Source of the DNA: Flavobacteriales bacterium | Lineage (GTDB): Bacteria; Bacteroidota; Bacteroidia; Flavobacteriales_F; PHOS-HE28 | Assembly: GCA_016717305.1 (NCBI GenBank) | Contig: JADKFY010000001.1 | Location: forward strand, 248,001-312,000 | Direction of reading: 5' to 3' | DNA length: 64,000 bases | Part shown: positions 31,531-42,400 of the stretch, piece after piece | How positions within the stretch are numbered: position 1 is the stretch's first letter | How the letters are laid out: the number at the start of each line of letters is the position of its first letter | Notes under the pieces: model-generated | The model's database searches: none | What the model saw: only the letters and a program-made list of their open reading frames with translations | Told to the model about the DNA's origin: nothing | Program-made: the position numbers and the translations under genes

Positions 31531-32538
31531 GTGACCATACGCTTCGTCTTCTCATTGGTCCTCGGTCTAGTGGCCACGCTGGCATGCCACGCGCAGCCAC
31601 CGAACAGCACGTGCGCGGGTGCCGCCCTCTTGTGTGCTGAACAACCGCAGACCGCGAACAACACGGGTTCACCGGTGAACATGCTCGGTGGTTGCCCTGC
31701 GACCGGTGCCCCACTGTGGTACAGTTTTACAACCAACTCACAGGGCGGCATTGTCAATGTAACGGTTACCAACATTGATTGTCCGCTCATCTCCGGCACC
31801 AGTTCAGAGATCAATGCCGTGGTGCTTTCCGGCGACGGCACCTGCAATCTGCCCGCCTTCGTGCAAGCTTCGGATTGTGAGCAGGGGAACGATGAAGTGA
31901 CGGTGACCACTGTGCCCTTGGCTGCGAACACGCGCTATTGGGTGGTGATATCCGGAGCGATCAACGGCATGGACACCCTGCCCGCACAATGCGATTTCGC
32001 GCTGATGCTTTCAGGTCCGGGCGCGAACATCATCAACGTGGATGTGGATGCCGGACCGGACGTGACCATTGAGGAAGGCAACGACACCCAGCTCAATGGG
32101 CAAGTGGTGGACCTCACGGATTTCACATGGTCACCCACTTCGGGGTTGAGCGGCACGGACAACTTGCAGCCGATAGCTTCTCCGGCGAGCACCACGATCT
32201 ATTCGCTCAGTACTACTGTGGCAGGTTGCGATTTCACCGACCAGGTCACTGTGGAGATCATTCGTTTGATCAACCCGCCCAACACCTTCACGCCCAACGG
32301 TGATGGCAAGAACGATCTCTGGGAGATCCCCGGCATGGCCGATTATCCAGGCGCCCAGGTCGTGATCCATGACCGTTGGGGCCAAGTGGTGTACCGATCC
32401 ACCGGCTATCGGGATCCATGGGATGGTACCGCCAAGGGTAGGCCCCTGAGCGTAGGGACCTATTACTACCACATCCAGTTGAACCAACTTGAAGGTCGCT
32501 CGCCTCCGTACGTCGGCTTTGTAACCATCATTCGATGA
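31531..32538 (+). CDS. Secreted protein with type B T9SS (gliding-motility-associated) sorting domain
   Basis: A 335-residue secreted protein. From the GTG start it has a signal peptide (to CHAQ), a domain with two disulfide-like Cys pairs (NSTCAGAALLCAEQPQ and APLWYSFTTNSQGGI, as in many Bacteroidota surface proteins), a PKD-like strand region and a type B C-terminal domain (NTFTPNGDGKNDLW, then IHDRWGQVVYRSTGY, then the terminal GFVTIIR). In-frame starts further upstream exist (ATG at 31453), but they place a hydrophobic signal too deep. Its stop overlaps the PorP/SprF start by four bases, so export through that partner is likely. It is the first and smallest of three adhesin cassettes. Confidence 0.8.
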   Translation: MTIRFVFSLVLGLVATLACHAQPPNSTCAGAALLCAEQPQTANNTGSPVNMLGGCPATGAPLWYSFTTNSQGGIVNVTVTNIDCPLISGTSSEINAVVLSGDGTCNLPAFVQASDCEQGNDEVTVTTVPLAANTRYWVVISGAINGMDTLPAQCDFALMLSGPGANIINVDVDAGPDVTIEEGNDTQLNGQVVDLTDFTWSPTSGLSGTDNLQPIASPASTTIYSLSTTVAGCDFTDQVTVEIIRLINPPNTFTPNGDGKNDLWEIPGMADYPGAQVVIHDRWGQVVYRSTGYRDPWDGTAKGRPLSVGTYYYHIQLNQLEGRSPPYVGFVTIIR

Positions 32539-33479
32539 GGATCCGATCATCCATCCTCCTGCTGCTTTTGCTTCCGCTCGTAGGGTCGGCACAGCAGATC
32601 GCTCAGTACACGCAATACGTGTTCAACCAATTCGCGATCAACCCCGCCGTTGCCGGAAGTGCCGATTGTTTGGACCTGCGTTTGGGCTACCGACAGCAAT
32701 GGGTGGGCTTGCCCGGTGCGCCTACAACGGGGTGGGTCACCATGCACGGTGTTATCCGCGCCAAAGGCAAACCGTTCCAAGCCAACAAGCACGGGGTCGG
32801 TCTTTTTGTGGAGGCCGACGATGCGGGCAATTTGGGGTACACCGGTTTCCACCTGGCCTATGCCTACCACATCCAGATGTCGCGCAATTTCTTCACCTCG
32901 GTGGGTTTGTTCGCCGGTATGCGGCAGATCAAATTGGCCGTCGGGGACATTACGCTACAGGACTACAGTGACGATGCCGTGAACAGCAAGGCCGCGGCCA
33001 TCATTGCACCGGACATCGCACCGGGCGTCTGGGTCTATGGCAAGCGCGGTTGGGCAGGTGTCTCGATCCACCAGGTCCTGGGCAACAAGTTCAAGAACGT
33101 GGGTGCGGGCAATTCACGGTTCGCGCGCCATTTGATGCTCAGCGCCGGGTATCGGTACAAGGTCGGTCGCAAGACCATTTTCATTCCGACCGGCTTGTTG
33201 AAATTCGCTGCAGGTGCGCCGCCCGCGTTCGATGTGAACGGCATGATCGAATGGAACAAGGTGCTTACACTGGGCGTTGGCTACAGGGCCGGTGATGCCT
33301 TCACCGCGTTGCTGAAGATCGGTTTCCTGAAATTCTTCCAACTCGGTTACAGCTACGACATCACCACCTCCAAGTTGAGGGTGGCCAGCTCCAATACCCA
33401 TGAGTTGATCCTGGCGATCACACCTTGCCGAAAAGGAAGTGCCAGCAAACGCATGATCAGTTGTCCGGCTTTTGAATAG
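32535..33479 (+). CDS. PorP/SprF family T9SS outer-membrane protein
   Basis: A 314-residue outer-membrane beta-barrel protein. It has a signal peptide (to GSAQQ), then the family pattern YTQYVFNQFAINPAVAGS, then RQQWVGLPGAP, and a C-terminal FFQLGYSYDITTSKLR followed by THELILAI. SprF is needed for secretion of SprB-type adhesins with type B sorting domains in Flavobacterium johnsoniae. It is translationally coupled to the secreted protein before it and lies 14 bases before the giant adhesin gene, so the cassettes probably form one operon. The C-terminal about 20 residues are a Lys/Arg-rich extension not usual for the family. Confidence 0.9.
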   Translation: MRIRSSILLLLLLPLVGSAQQIAQYTQYVFNQFAINPAVAGSADCLDLRLGYRQQWVGLPGAPTTGWVTMHGVIRAKGKPFQANKHGVGLFVEADDAGNLGYTGFHLAYAYHIQMSRNFFTSVGLFAGMRQIKLAVGDITLQDYSDDAVNSKAAAIIAPDIAPGVWVYGKRGWAGVSIHQVLGNKFKNVGAGNSRFARHLMLSAGYRYKVGRKTIFIPTGLLKFAAGAPPAFDVNGMIEWNKVLTLGVGYRAGDAFTALLKIGFLKFFQLGYSYDITTSKLRVASSNTHELILAITPCRKGSASKRMISCPAFE

Positions 33480-33493
33480 TAATACTGACGAAC

Positions 33494-36400
33494 GTGAAAA
33501 GAACACCGACCCTGCCTGCACTGATACTGACCCTGTTGGTCCTGGTACAGTCCACGTTCGCTTTGGCCCAAACAAAGTACTGGACCGGTGGCAGCGGCCT
33601 GTGGAATGATGCCGCCCATTGGAGCAATTCCCCCGATGGGAATGGGGGTGCCGGTGTGCCCAATGACCGCGACGATGTGGTGATCGATCCGGCAAGGCCC
33701 ATCACCATTGCATTGCAAGGACAGGCCACCTGCAAAGGCCTTTCCGTGAATGGAGAAAATGCGGCTGTGCAGCTCACCGGTGCTGCGAACGCAGGGATCA
33801 GCATTGCTGGAACTTGGCAATTGAAAGGAGCGGTCCAATGGAATGCGGAAGGCAACGTGGAATTGACCGTGCGCCGGGAAGGAGTGGAGGTGGACCTCCG
33901 CGGGATACCCGTGCGCGGTAGCATTATCCTGAATGGATCTGGATCGTGGTCGGTGCTTTCCGCAATGACCACAGCCGGTGATCTGCGGTTGCAACAAGGA
34001 ACGCTGATCACCAACGGCAATGTGATCACTGCACATGGTTTGATCGCCGAGACCAACGCACAGAAGCAACTGATCGCCGGGAATGCGTTGGTGGCATTGG
34101 ACACTGCACCGGATCGTAACGCTTTGCGCGATGTGGTGGTCGTGGGTTCTTCAGCGCTCGTGGTGAACGGTGCAATGGAACCGTGGGGTTTTGGTGAAGA
34201 ACAAGGAGGTGATCGCGATGTGAATACCTGCGGAACGGGTGCGGGCCAAACACCCTTCACTGTTACTACTTCCGTGGTCTCCAATTACAATGGATTCGGC
34301 GTGCAGTGCAGAGGGAATTGCAATGCAACGGTCACGGTCACCGTCTCGGGTGGATCAGGGAATTTTACGTATCTGTGGTTGAATGGTGGTCCGCCTACCG
34401 CAACTTGGACAACGGCCTGTGGCGGTCCCCAATTGGTGGTGGTAACGGATTTTACCCAGGGGATCTCGTGTCCGGTGCAAATAGTGGTGAACGAACCCGC
34501 TCCCCTTGGAGTGATCTTCTTCGGCCAAAGCACCCCACCAACCTGTGCGGACGTGTGCAACGGGACACGCACCAGTGCAGCGATCGGCGGCGTTCCCGGA
34601 GGTACAGGGTATGGTTACAATTGGAACAACGGGGCAGGTACGAGTTCGTCCTTCAATATGTTGTGCGCCGGAGCGAACACCTTGCGCATTACGGATGCCA
34701 ACAGCTGCATTTTCGATACCACCTTCTTCTTCAATGTGCAGCCGATCGCACCGAGCTTGACCTTCAACGATGCAGGTTGCAACGGCGTGTGTGATGGAAC
34801 GGCCACCGTTGCACCGGTCGGTGGAACAGGTGCTTTTACGGTGACTTGGTCCCCGCAGCCCATCGTTACGACCGATCAATTCAATGCGGTGCAGTTGTGT
34901 GCCGGTAACTACAGCGTGAACGTGCGCGATGCGAACGGGTGCGATACCACGGTGACCTTCGTGATCAGCCAGCCACCACCGATCGTACCCAACCTAACCA
35001 GTACCAATGCGACGTGTTCCGATGCCTGCAACGGTGCCGCTTCGGTTGCACCCTCTGGGTCCGCTGGGCCGTTCACCTATGTGTGGACACCCCCTCCCGG
35101 CGGCAGCGGTGCTGGGACCAATGCGGTCACCGGATTATGCGCTGGCAATTACACGGTACGGGTCACGGATGATGTGTCCGGGTGTTCCGTACTTACGCCC
35201 TTCGAAGTGACAGCACCACCATCCATTGATGTGCAAGGTGTGGTCACGGATGCTCTTTGTGCGAACACCTGCGATGGCCGAATTGACATTACCGTTACCG
35301 ATGGCACCGGCGTATTCACCTACGTGTGGACACCGCCGCCAGGTGCGGGCCAAGGAACGGGATCGGTGACCGGTCTTTGTCCGGGTGACTATAGTGTTCT
35401 TGTTACCGATGCCGCTGGTTGTGATACCACTGTGACCTTCACTGTGGGTGCGCCGCCACCGTTGGTTCCGACCCTGGTGACGACCGATGTTTCGTGTGCA
35501 GGTGCATGCGATGGAACAGCCTCCGTTTCCGTTTCGGGAGGTGTTGGTGGTTTCACGTATACATGGACACCTGCTGTTACCGGAGCGGGCACGCCCAATG
35601 CCACACAGCTGTGCGCTGGCTTGTACACGGTGTTGATCCGCGATGCCAATTTGTGCGATACCACCTTGACCTTCGAGATCACGGAACCATTGCCGTTGAC
35701 CGCCACACAAAGTCAAACGGATGTTTCCTGCGGAACGCTTTGTGATGGGACCGCTTCCGTGTTGGTAAGCGGTGGTGCGACCGATTACACCTACAACTGG
35801 GACGGCCCCGCTGCACCGGCCGGTGAAGGAACACCCGATGTGACCGGCTTGTGCGCCGGTGTGCATTCCGTTTTGATCACCGATGCGAACGGTTGTACAC
35901 TGACCCAAACGTTCACTATTCTCCCTGCAGTTCCGATCCAAGTAACGCTGACACTTACCCCGGCCAGTTGCCCCGGCATTTGCGATGGCCGTGCAGATGC
36001 TGTTGCAGTAGGCGGCTCTGGACCCTTCACCTACAGTTGGTCGCCACTGCCAGTGGTGGGAGATGGAACCCCGAATGCAAGCGGACTTTGTCCACAAGAC
36101 TATTCATTGACCGTTACCGATGGCGTCGGTTGCGATACCACGATCACTTTCACCATACTCGCTCCGGCCGCGATCCTTCCGAACACCACGCAGACCGATG
36201 TAACCTGCGCCGGAATTTGCGATGGCACGATCACGTTGGCCCCAACCGGAGGCAATGGCGTGTTCACTTATGTATGGTTGCCAGCTGGACCGGTAGGACC
36301 AACAGCCACGGGCCTGTGTGCCGGCGACCAACAGGTAACGATCACTTCCGGTGGTTGTGATACGACGATCACGATCACCATTGTCGCACCGCTGCCGATC

Positions 36401-39400
36401 ACCGCCAGTGTGGTGCCTACTTCAGCATCCTGCTCCGATGCCTGCGATGGTTCCGCGATCTTGACCACCAGTGGAGGTACGGGCACACCCACATTCGTTT
36501 GGGACCCACCTCCTGGCGCTGGACAAGGCACTGCAACACCCACGCTGATGTGCCCGGACGACTATACCGTGACCATTACGGATGCGAACGGATGTGACAC
36601 CACGTTGGCGTTCACCATCACTTCGCCGTTGCCCTTGACGGCTACACAGACCCAAACGAATGTGAGCTGCGGTCCACTGTGCAATGGAACGGCTTCCATC
36701 GTGGTTTCCGGTGGAACCACCGACTACTCCTACGATTGGGATGGTCCTGCAACACCCACGGGTGAAGGCACCCCGAATGCGACGGGCCTATGCGTTGGAA
36801 CACACACCGTGCTGGTCACTGATGCACGTGGTTGTACCCTTACACTCACGTTCGATATCGTACCCGCCGATCCGATCCTGATCAGCCTCGCCTTAACACC
36901 GGCGAGTTGCCCCGGTATCTGCAACGGAAGCGCTGTTGCCACTGTAACGGGTGGTGCCGGTGGGTTCGTTTACAGTTGGCTGCCCTTGCCGGTTATCGGT
37001 GATGGCACACCGAGTGCGAGTGGCCTTTGTCCACAACCCTACACGCTCACCATTACCGATGCTGCAGGCTGTGACACTACGGTCGCCTTCACCATAACGG
37101 CCCCCTCTGCCATAGTCCCGAACGTTACACAGACCGACATCTCGTGCGCTGGGGTTTGCGATGGTTCCATTGTGCTAGCCCCTACAGGAGGCAATGGCGT
37201 GTTCACCTACGTCTGGACACCTCCCACTGGAAGTGCAGGTCCCGCTGCGAACGGCCTCTGTGCAGGGGATCAACAGGTCACCATTTCATCGGGTGGCTGC
37301 GATACCACGATCACGATCACCATCACTGAACCGTTGCCGATCACAGTTTCGGCGGATGTTACCGATGTTACGTGCAACACCAGTTGCGATGGTGCTGTGG
37401 ACCTTACCGTTGCAGGGGGTACTGGTAGCTATACGTTCCTCTGGGTGCCGCAACCCGGTTTGGGCCAAGGGACCGCGAACCCCAGTGACATGTGCCCCGG
37501 CGATTATGTGGTCACCGTGCGCGATGCCAACGGCTGTGCCGCCACGCTGTCTGTTACCATCGCCGCCCCGCAACCGATCACACCTTCGTTGACCGTTGCG
37601 GCGGAATCCTGCGCAGGACCATGCACGGGGATCGCAACTGTTCAGCCTTCCGGTGGTACGGGCGTGATCAACATCTTCTGGGCACCAGCACCGGGTAGTG
37701 GGCAGTTCACGAATACGGCGCGCTTCCTATGTGCAGGCACCAACTACACGGTAACCCTGACGGACGAATCCGGCTGCGACACCACGATCGCCTTCACCAT
37801 TGATCCAAGTTCCACGATCGTTCCCAACAGCAGCAGCACACCAGTTACCTGTCCCGGTGCGTGTGATGGTACAGCAACAGTAGGGCCTACCGGCGGTGTG
37901 GCGCCATACACCTTCATCTGGTCGCCTCCCCCTGCGGTGCAAGGCCAACCAACAGCGACCGGTCTTTGCGAAGGACCGATCCAAGTGATCATTACCGACT
38001 CTGCAGGTTGCGTCTCCATCTCCGAAGTGTTGATCACAGGACCAGCAGCGATCACGGACAATGCCGTGGTAACGGACATTCTGTGCAACGGCGACTGCGA
38101 CGCGAGTATTACCATGGATGTACAAGGAGGCACCGGTCCATACACATACGCATGGACGCCACCACCACCTGTTGGTGCCGGAACTGGAGTTATTTCCGGC
38201 TTGTGCACAGGCGTGCGCAATGTGCTTGTCACGGATTCGCGTGGGTGCACCGCGACGTTCACCTACATCATCGGAACGCCTGCACCGATCTTGGTCAACG
38301 TGCTCAAAACGCCAAGCGAATGTAACATCTGCGTGGGTGCCGCTACGGTGATCGCTTCTGGTGGTACAGGTGTCCTTTCCATCCAATGGTTGAATGGTGA
38401 TGGCATTTTGGTAGGTACGGATACCGCTATTACGAATGTCTGCGCCGATGTGTATACCCTGATCGTTACCGACGAGAACGGGTGCTCCGTTACAGAGTCC
38501 ATCCCGATCACGGATAGCAATGGCGAATCGATCCTCGCTACCGGAAGCACAACCTCCTGCCCGGGTATTTGCGACGGTGTGATCAATGTGGATTTCAATT
38601 GTGGTGAACCTCCATGCTCCATTGCTTGGACGGATGATTTCGGGGTCCAATTGCCGGACACCACCAACACCGTAACTGATCTTTGTCCGGGTGATTATTT
38701 CGTCTCGGTTACCAACGCCCAAGGCTGCGTTACCATCGATACGGTCACCGTGGCTCCTTCCATGGACCCCACGTTGGCGATCAGTTCCACTGGCGTAACC
38801 TGCACCGGACTTTGTAACGGCACCGCTACGGTGGGCATCACTTCGGGAACACCACCATTCACCTTCACATGGAGCCCGGAACCGGGAACCGGACAAGGCA
38901 CACCGAACGTTACTGGACTTTGTGCCGATGTATATACCGTGACAGTGACCACAGGCAGTGGGTGCATCTTGGAAGCCGAGGTGCTCATTACAGAAGCCGC
39001 ACCCATTTCAGTGAACGCGGCCCTGATCTCGAATGTCTCTTGTTCTGGGATCTGCGATGGGAACGTGACCATGGCCGTGTCCGGTGGAACCCCGCCGTAC
39101 ACCTACTTATGGACGCCAGCACCTGCAGCAGGTCAGGGTAGTTCTGCCGCATTTGGTTTCTGTGCTGGTCCGTTCTCCGTGTTGATCACCGATAACGCAG
39201 GCTGTAGTGTGACCCGAAGTTATGTCATGCCTGAACCGCTGCCGTTGCAGGTGCTCACATCATTCACCGCCAGCAGTTGTCCTGTCTGTGATGGTACTGC
39301 CACCGCTACGGTGATCGGGGGAAATGGACAGTATACCTTCAGTTGGTTGTTGGATGGAGTTGAGATAAGCACCGATCAAGCACCTGTTGATCTTTGCGGC

Positions 39401-42400
39401 GGTCTGTACACCTTGATCGTGCGCGATGTGTTCGGTTGCGAAGTGCAACGTCAGCTGCAGATCCCTTCCGCAGTTGGTGAAGCGTTGACCCCTGTGAACG
39501 GACAAACGCTCTGCGGAAATGATTGCAACGGAGAGGTTAGTGTGGACTTCACCTGTTCATTGCCCGATTGCGTGGTGCAGTGGTTCGATGCGGATGGCAA
39601 CCCGATCGGTGGGAACTCCAACACCTTGTCCGGATTGTGCAACGGTACCTATACCGCGCAAGTAACGAATGCGAATGGCTGCGTCAGTTTTGCCGAGGCA
39701 ACGGTGAGCCCTTCAACAACGATCATCCCGAACCTGAGCACAACGCCAGCAACATGCGCTGGCGTGTGCGATGCAACTGCCACCGTTGGTCCTGTAGGCG
39801 GTGTTCCACCTTACACTTACCTGTGGACACCGACACCCGGTGGACCCGATAGTCTCTCACAGGCCATTGGACTTTGTGCCGGTGTTTACCAAGTGCTGAT
39901 CGGCGACCAGTCGGGGTGCGACACCACCGTTTCGGTGCTGATCTTGGAGCCACAACCCTTGGTGCAAGTTGCAGCCGTTTCCAACATCGCATGCAACGCG
40001 GTCTGCAATGGCAGCATCATCGTAACGCCCACAGGTGGCACTGCTCCCTATACCTACTTCTGGGATCCCGTTCCCCCGAACGGACAAGGCAGCAACGGTG
40101 GATATGATCTCTGTGCCGGTGACTATGAGGTGACCGTTACGGACGTTCGCGGTTGCAGCGTGCAGAACACGTGGACCGTTGCGGAACCTGTTGCACTGCA
40201 ACTCGCCGGTGGTAGCATCGAAAGCCAATGCGGTCTTTGTAATGGAAGCGTATTCGTCACCCCTTCGGGTGGAACTGCACCGTACATCTTCACCTGGACT
40301 CAGAACGGGAACATCTTCGGCACGGCCGATACGCTCGCCAACCTTTGCCCCGGTCTGTACACGGTTACCGTGACCGATTCGCTCGGTTGTACGGCCAGCC
40401 AGTTGGTGCCTGTGCAGGATGAGAATGGCGAAGTGCTTACGACCACCGGCAGTATTACCAGTTGCCCCGGAGTATGTGATGGCACTGCCGAGGTGGCCTT
40501 CACCTGCAGCTTCCCGACATGCACCATTGCATGGTTCGACGCCATTGGGACCGACCTCGATCTGGACACCGAACAGATCTCCGGTTTGTGTGCTGGGTTG
40601 TACTTGGTGCAAGTAACATCAGGCAACGGTTGTGTGTCCATCGACAGTGCATATGTGACCGAACCCGCACCGATCGTGGCGAACTTGAGCACGACCCCAG
40701 TAACCTGTTTTGGCGATTGTGATGGTGTGGCAACTGTGGGGCCAACCGGCGGCGTGGAACCCTACATTTACTTGTGGACACAGAACGTGAACGGACAAGG
40801 AACGCCACAAGCCACTGATCTCTGTGTTGGAACCTATGAACTGACCATCACCGATGACAACGGTGCGGGCTGTTCGTTGGTGACCTCCATCCTGATCCTT
40901 GGTCCGGACTTGTTGATCCCGGGCGTGGCCGCAACGCCGATCACGTGCAACGGAGCGTGTGATGGAAGCATTGTGCTTTCGCCAAGTGGTGGTACGCCGA
41001 TCTACGTGTACAACTGGATCACCGAACCGCCCAATGGACCGGGATCGAATACTGGGGTGAACCTCTGTGCACAGGACTGGGTGGTGCAGATCACCGATGC
41101 TCGCGGTTGCGATACGACAGCCACCATCACGATCACCGATCCGCCTTTGCTGGAAGCCCAATTGAGCAGCACGAATAACAATTGCTTTGGTGAGTGCATC
41201 GGAACAGCGAATGCAGCGGTCACAGGTGGTGTTCCGCCTTACTCACTCGTATGGAGCGGTGTTGCTGGACCCATTGCAACGGATACCACGGACATTGGAA
41301 CGTTGTGCGCCGGGGATTACAGCTTGGCCATCACGGACTCGAGCGGTTGCTCGATCAACCTGCCGTTCACGATCACAGAAGGGGCAGCGATCGAAGCCGG
41401 ACTTTCCTTCACCGGTGAAACATGCAACGGACCTTGCGATGGTACTGCGGCGGTTGGTCCGATGGGCGGAGCAGGAGGCTTCACCTTCGATTGGCAGCCC
41501 GATCCCGGACCCGGCAATGGACAAGGAACCGATCAAGTTTCCAATTTGTGCGCTGGCAATTACACCATCACTGTCACCGACCAGTTGACCTGCGACACTA
41601 CGATCACCTTCACCCTATTGCCTTATACACCGATCGCCAATGTGGCCACGGTGACCGATGTAACGTGTAACAGCGCATGTGATGGGACAGTGATCACCGA
41701 TGCCACGGGCGGTATTGGCAATTTGGTCTACACATGGACACCACCACCGAGCAACGGACCCGACACACCGGTCGCACTGGAATTGTGTCCGGGTGATATC
41801 GCATTGACCATTACCGATGCCGCTGGTTGCGACACGAGCTTTACCTACAGCATTACCGAGCCCTTGTTGCTGGAAGTGAGCGTTGACCTGGTGAGCGATG
41901 CCAGTTGTGTCGATGCAGCGGACGGAGCGATCTCCACCACGGCATTCGGCGGGGAACCGGGGTATACGTTCGCATGGAGCGGACCGAATGGTTTCAGCGC
42001 CACGACCGAGGACCTTTCCGGATTGCAACCCGGTTCCTATGAAGTGACGGTGACCGATGCCAACAATTGCAATGTGGTGGTGCCAGTTACAGTGAATGCA
42101 GCAGTTACCGTAGTGGCCGATGCCGGTGCCGACAGGACCGCCTGCTCCAGTGCCGTGGAGACGCTCGATGGTAGCGCAAGCACGGGTGCGACCACCTACC
42201 AGTGGACGAATGACCAAGGCGACGTGATCAGCGATTCGGTCATGGTGGAATTGCCATTGCAGTCCGCAGGCACCTATGTCTATATCCTAACGGTAAGCGA
42301 TGGGCCTTGTTCCGCAACGGATACCGTGACCATTACGTTCGCTCCATTGCCGATCGCGAATGCCGGTCCGGACCAGTTCATCTTCTTGACCGATGTGGTG

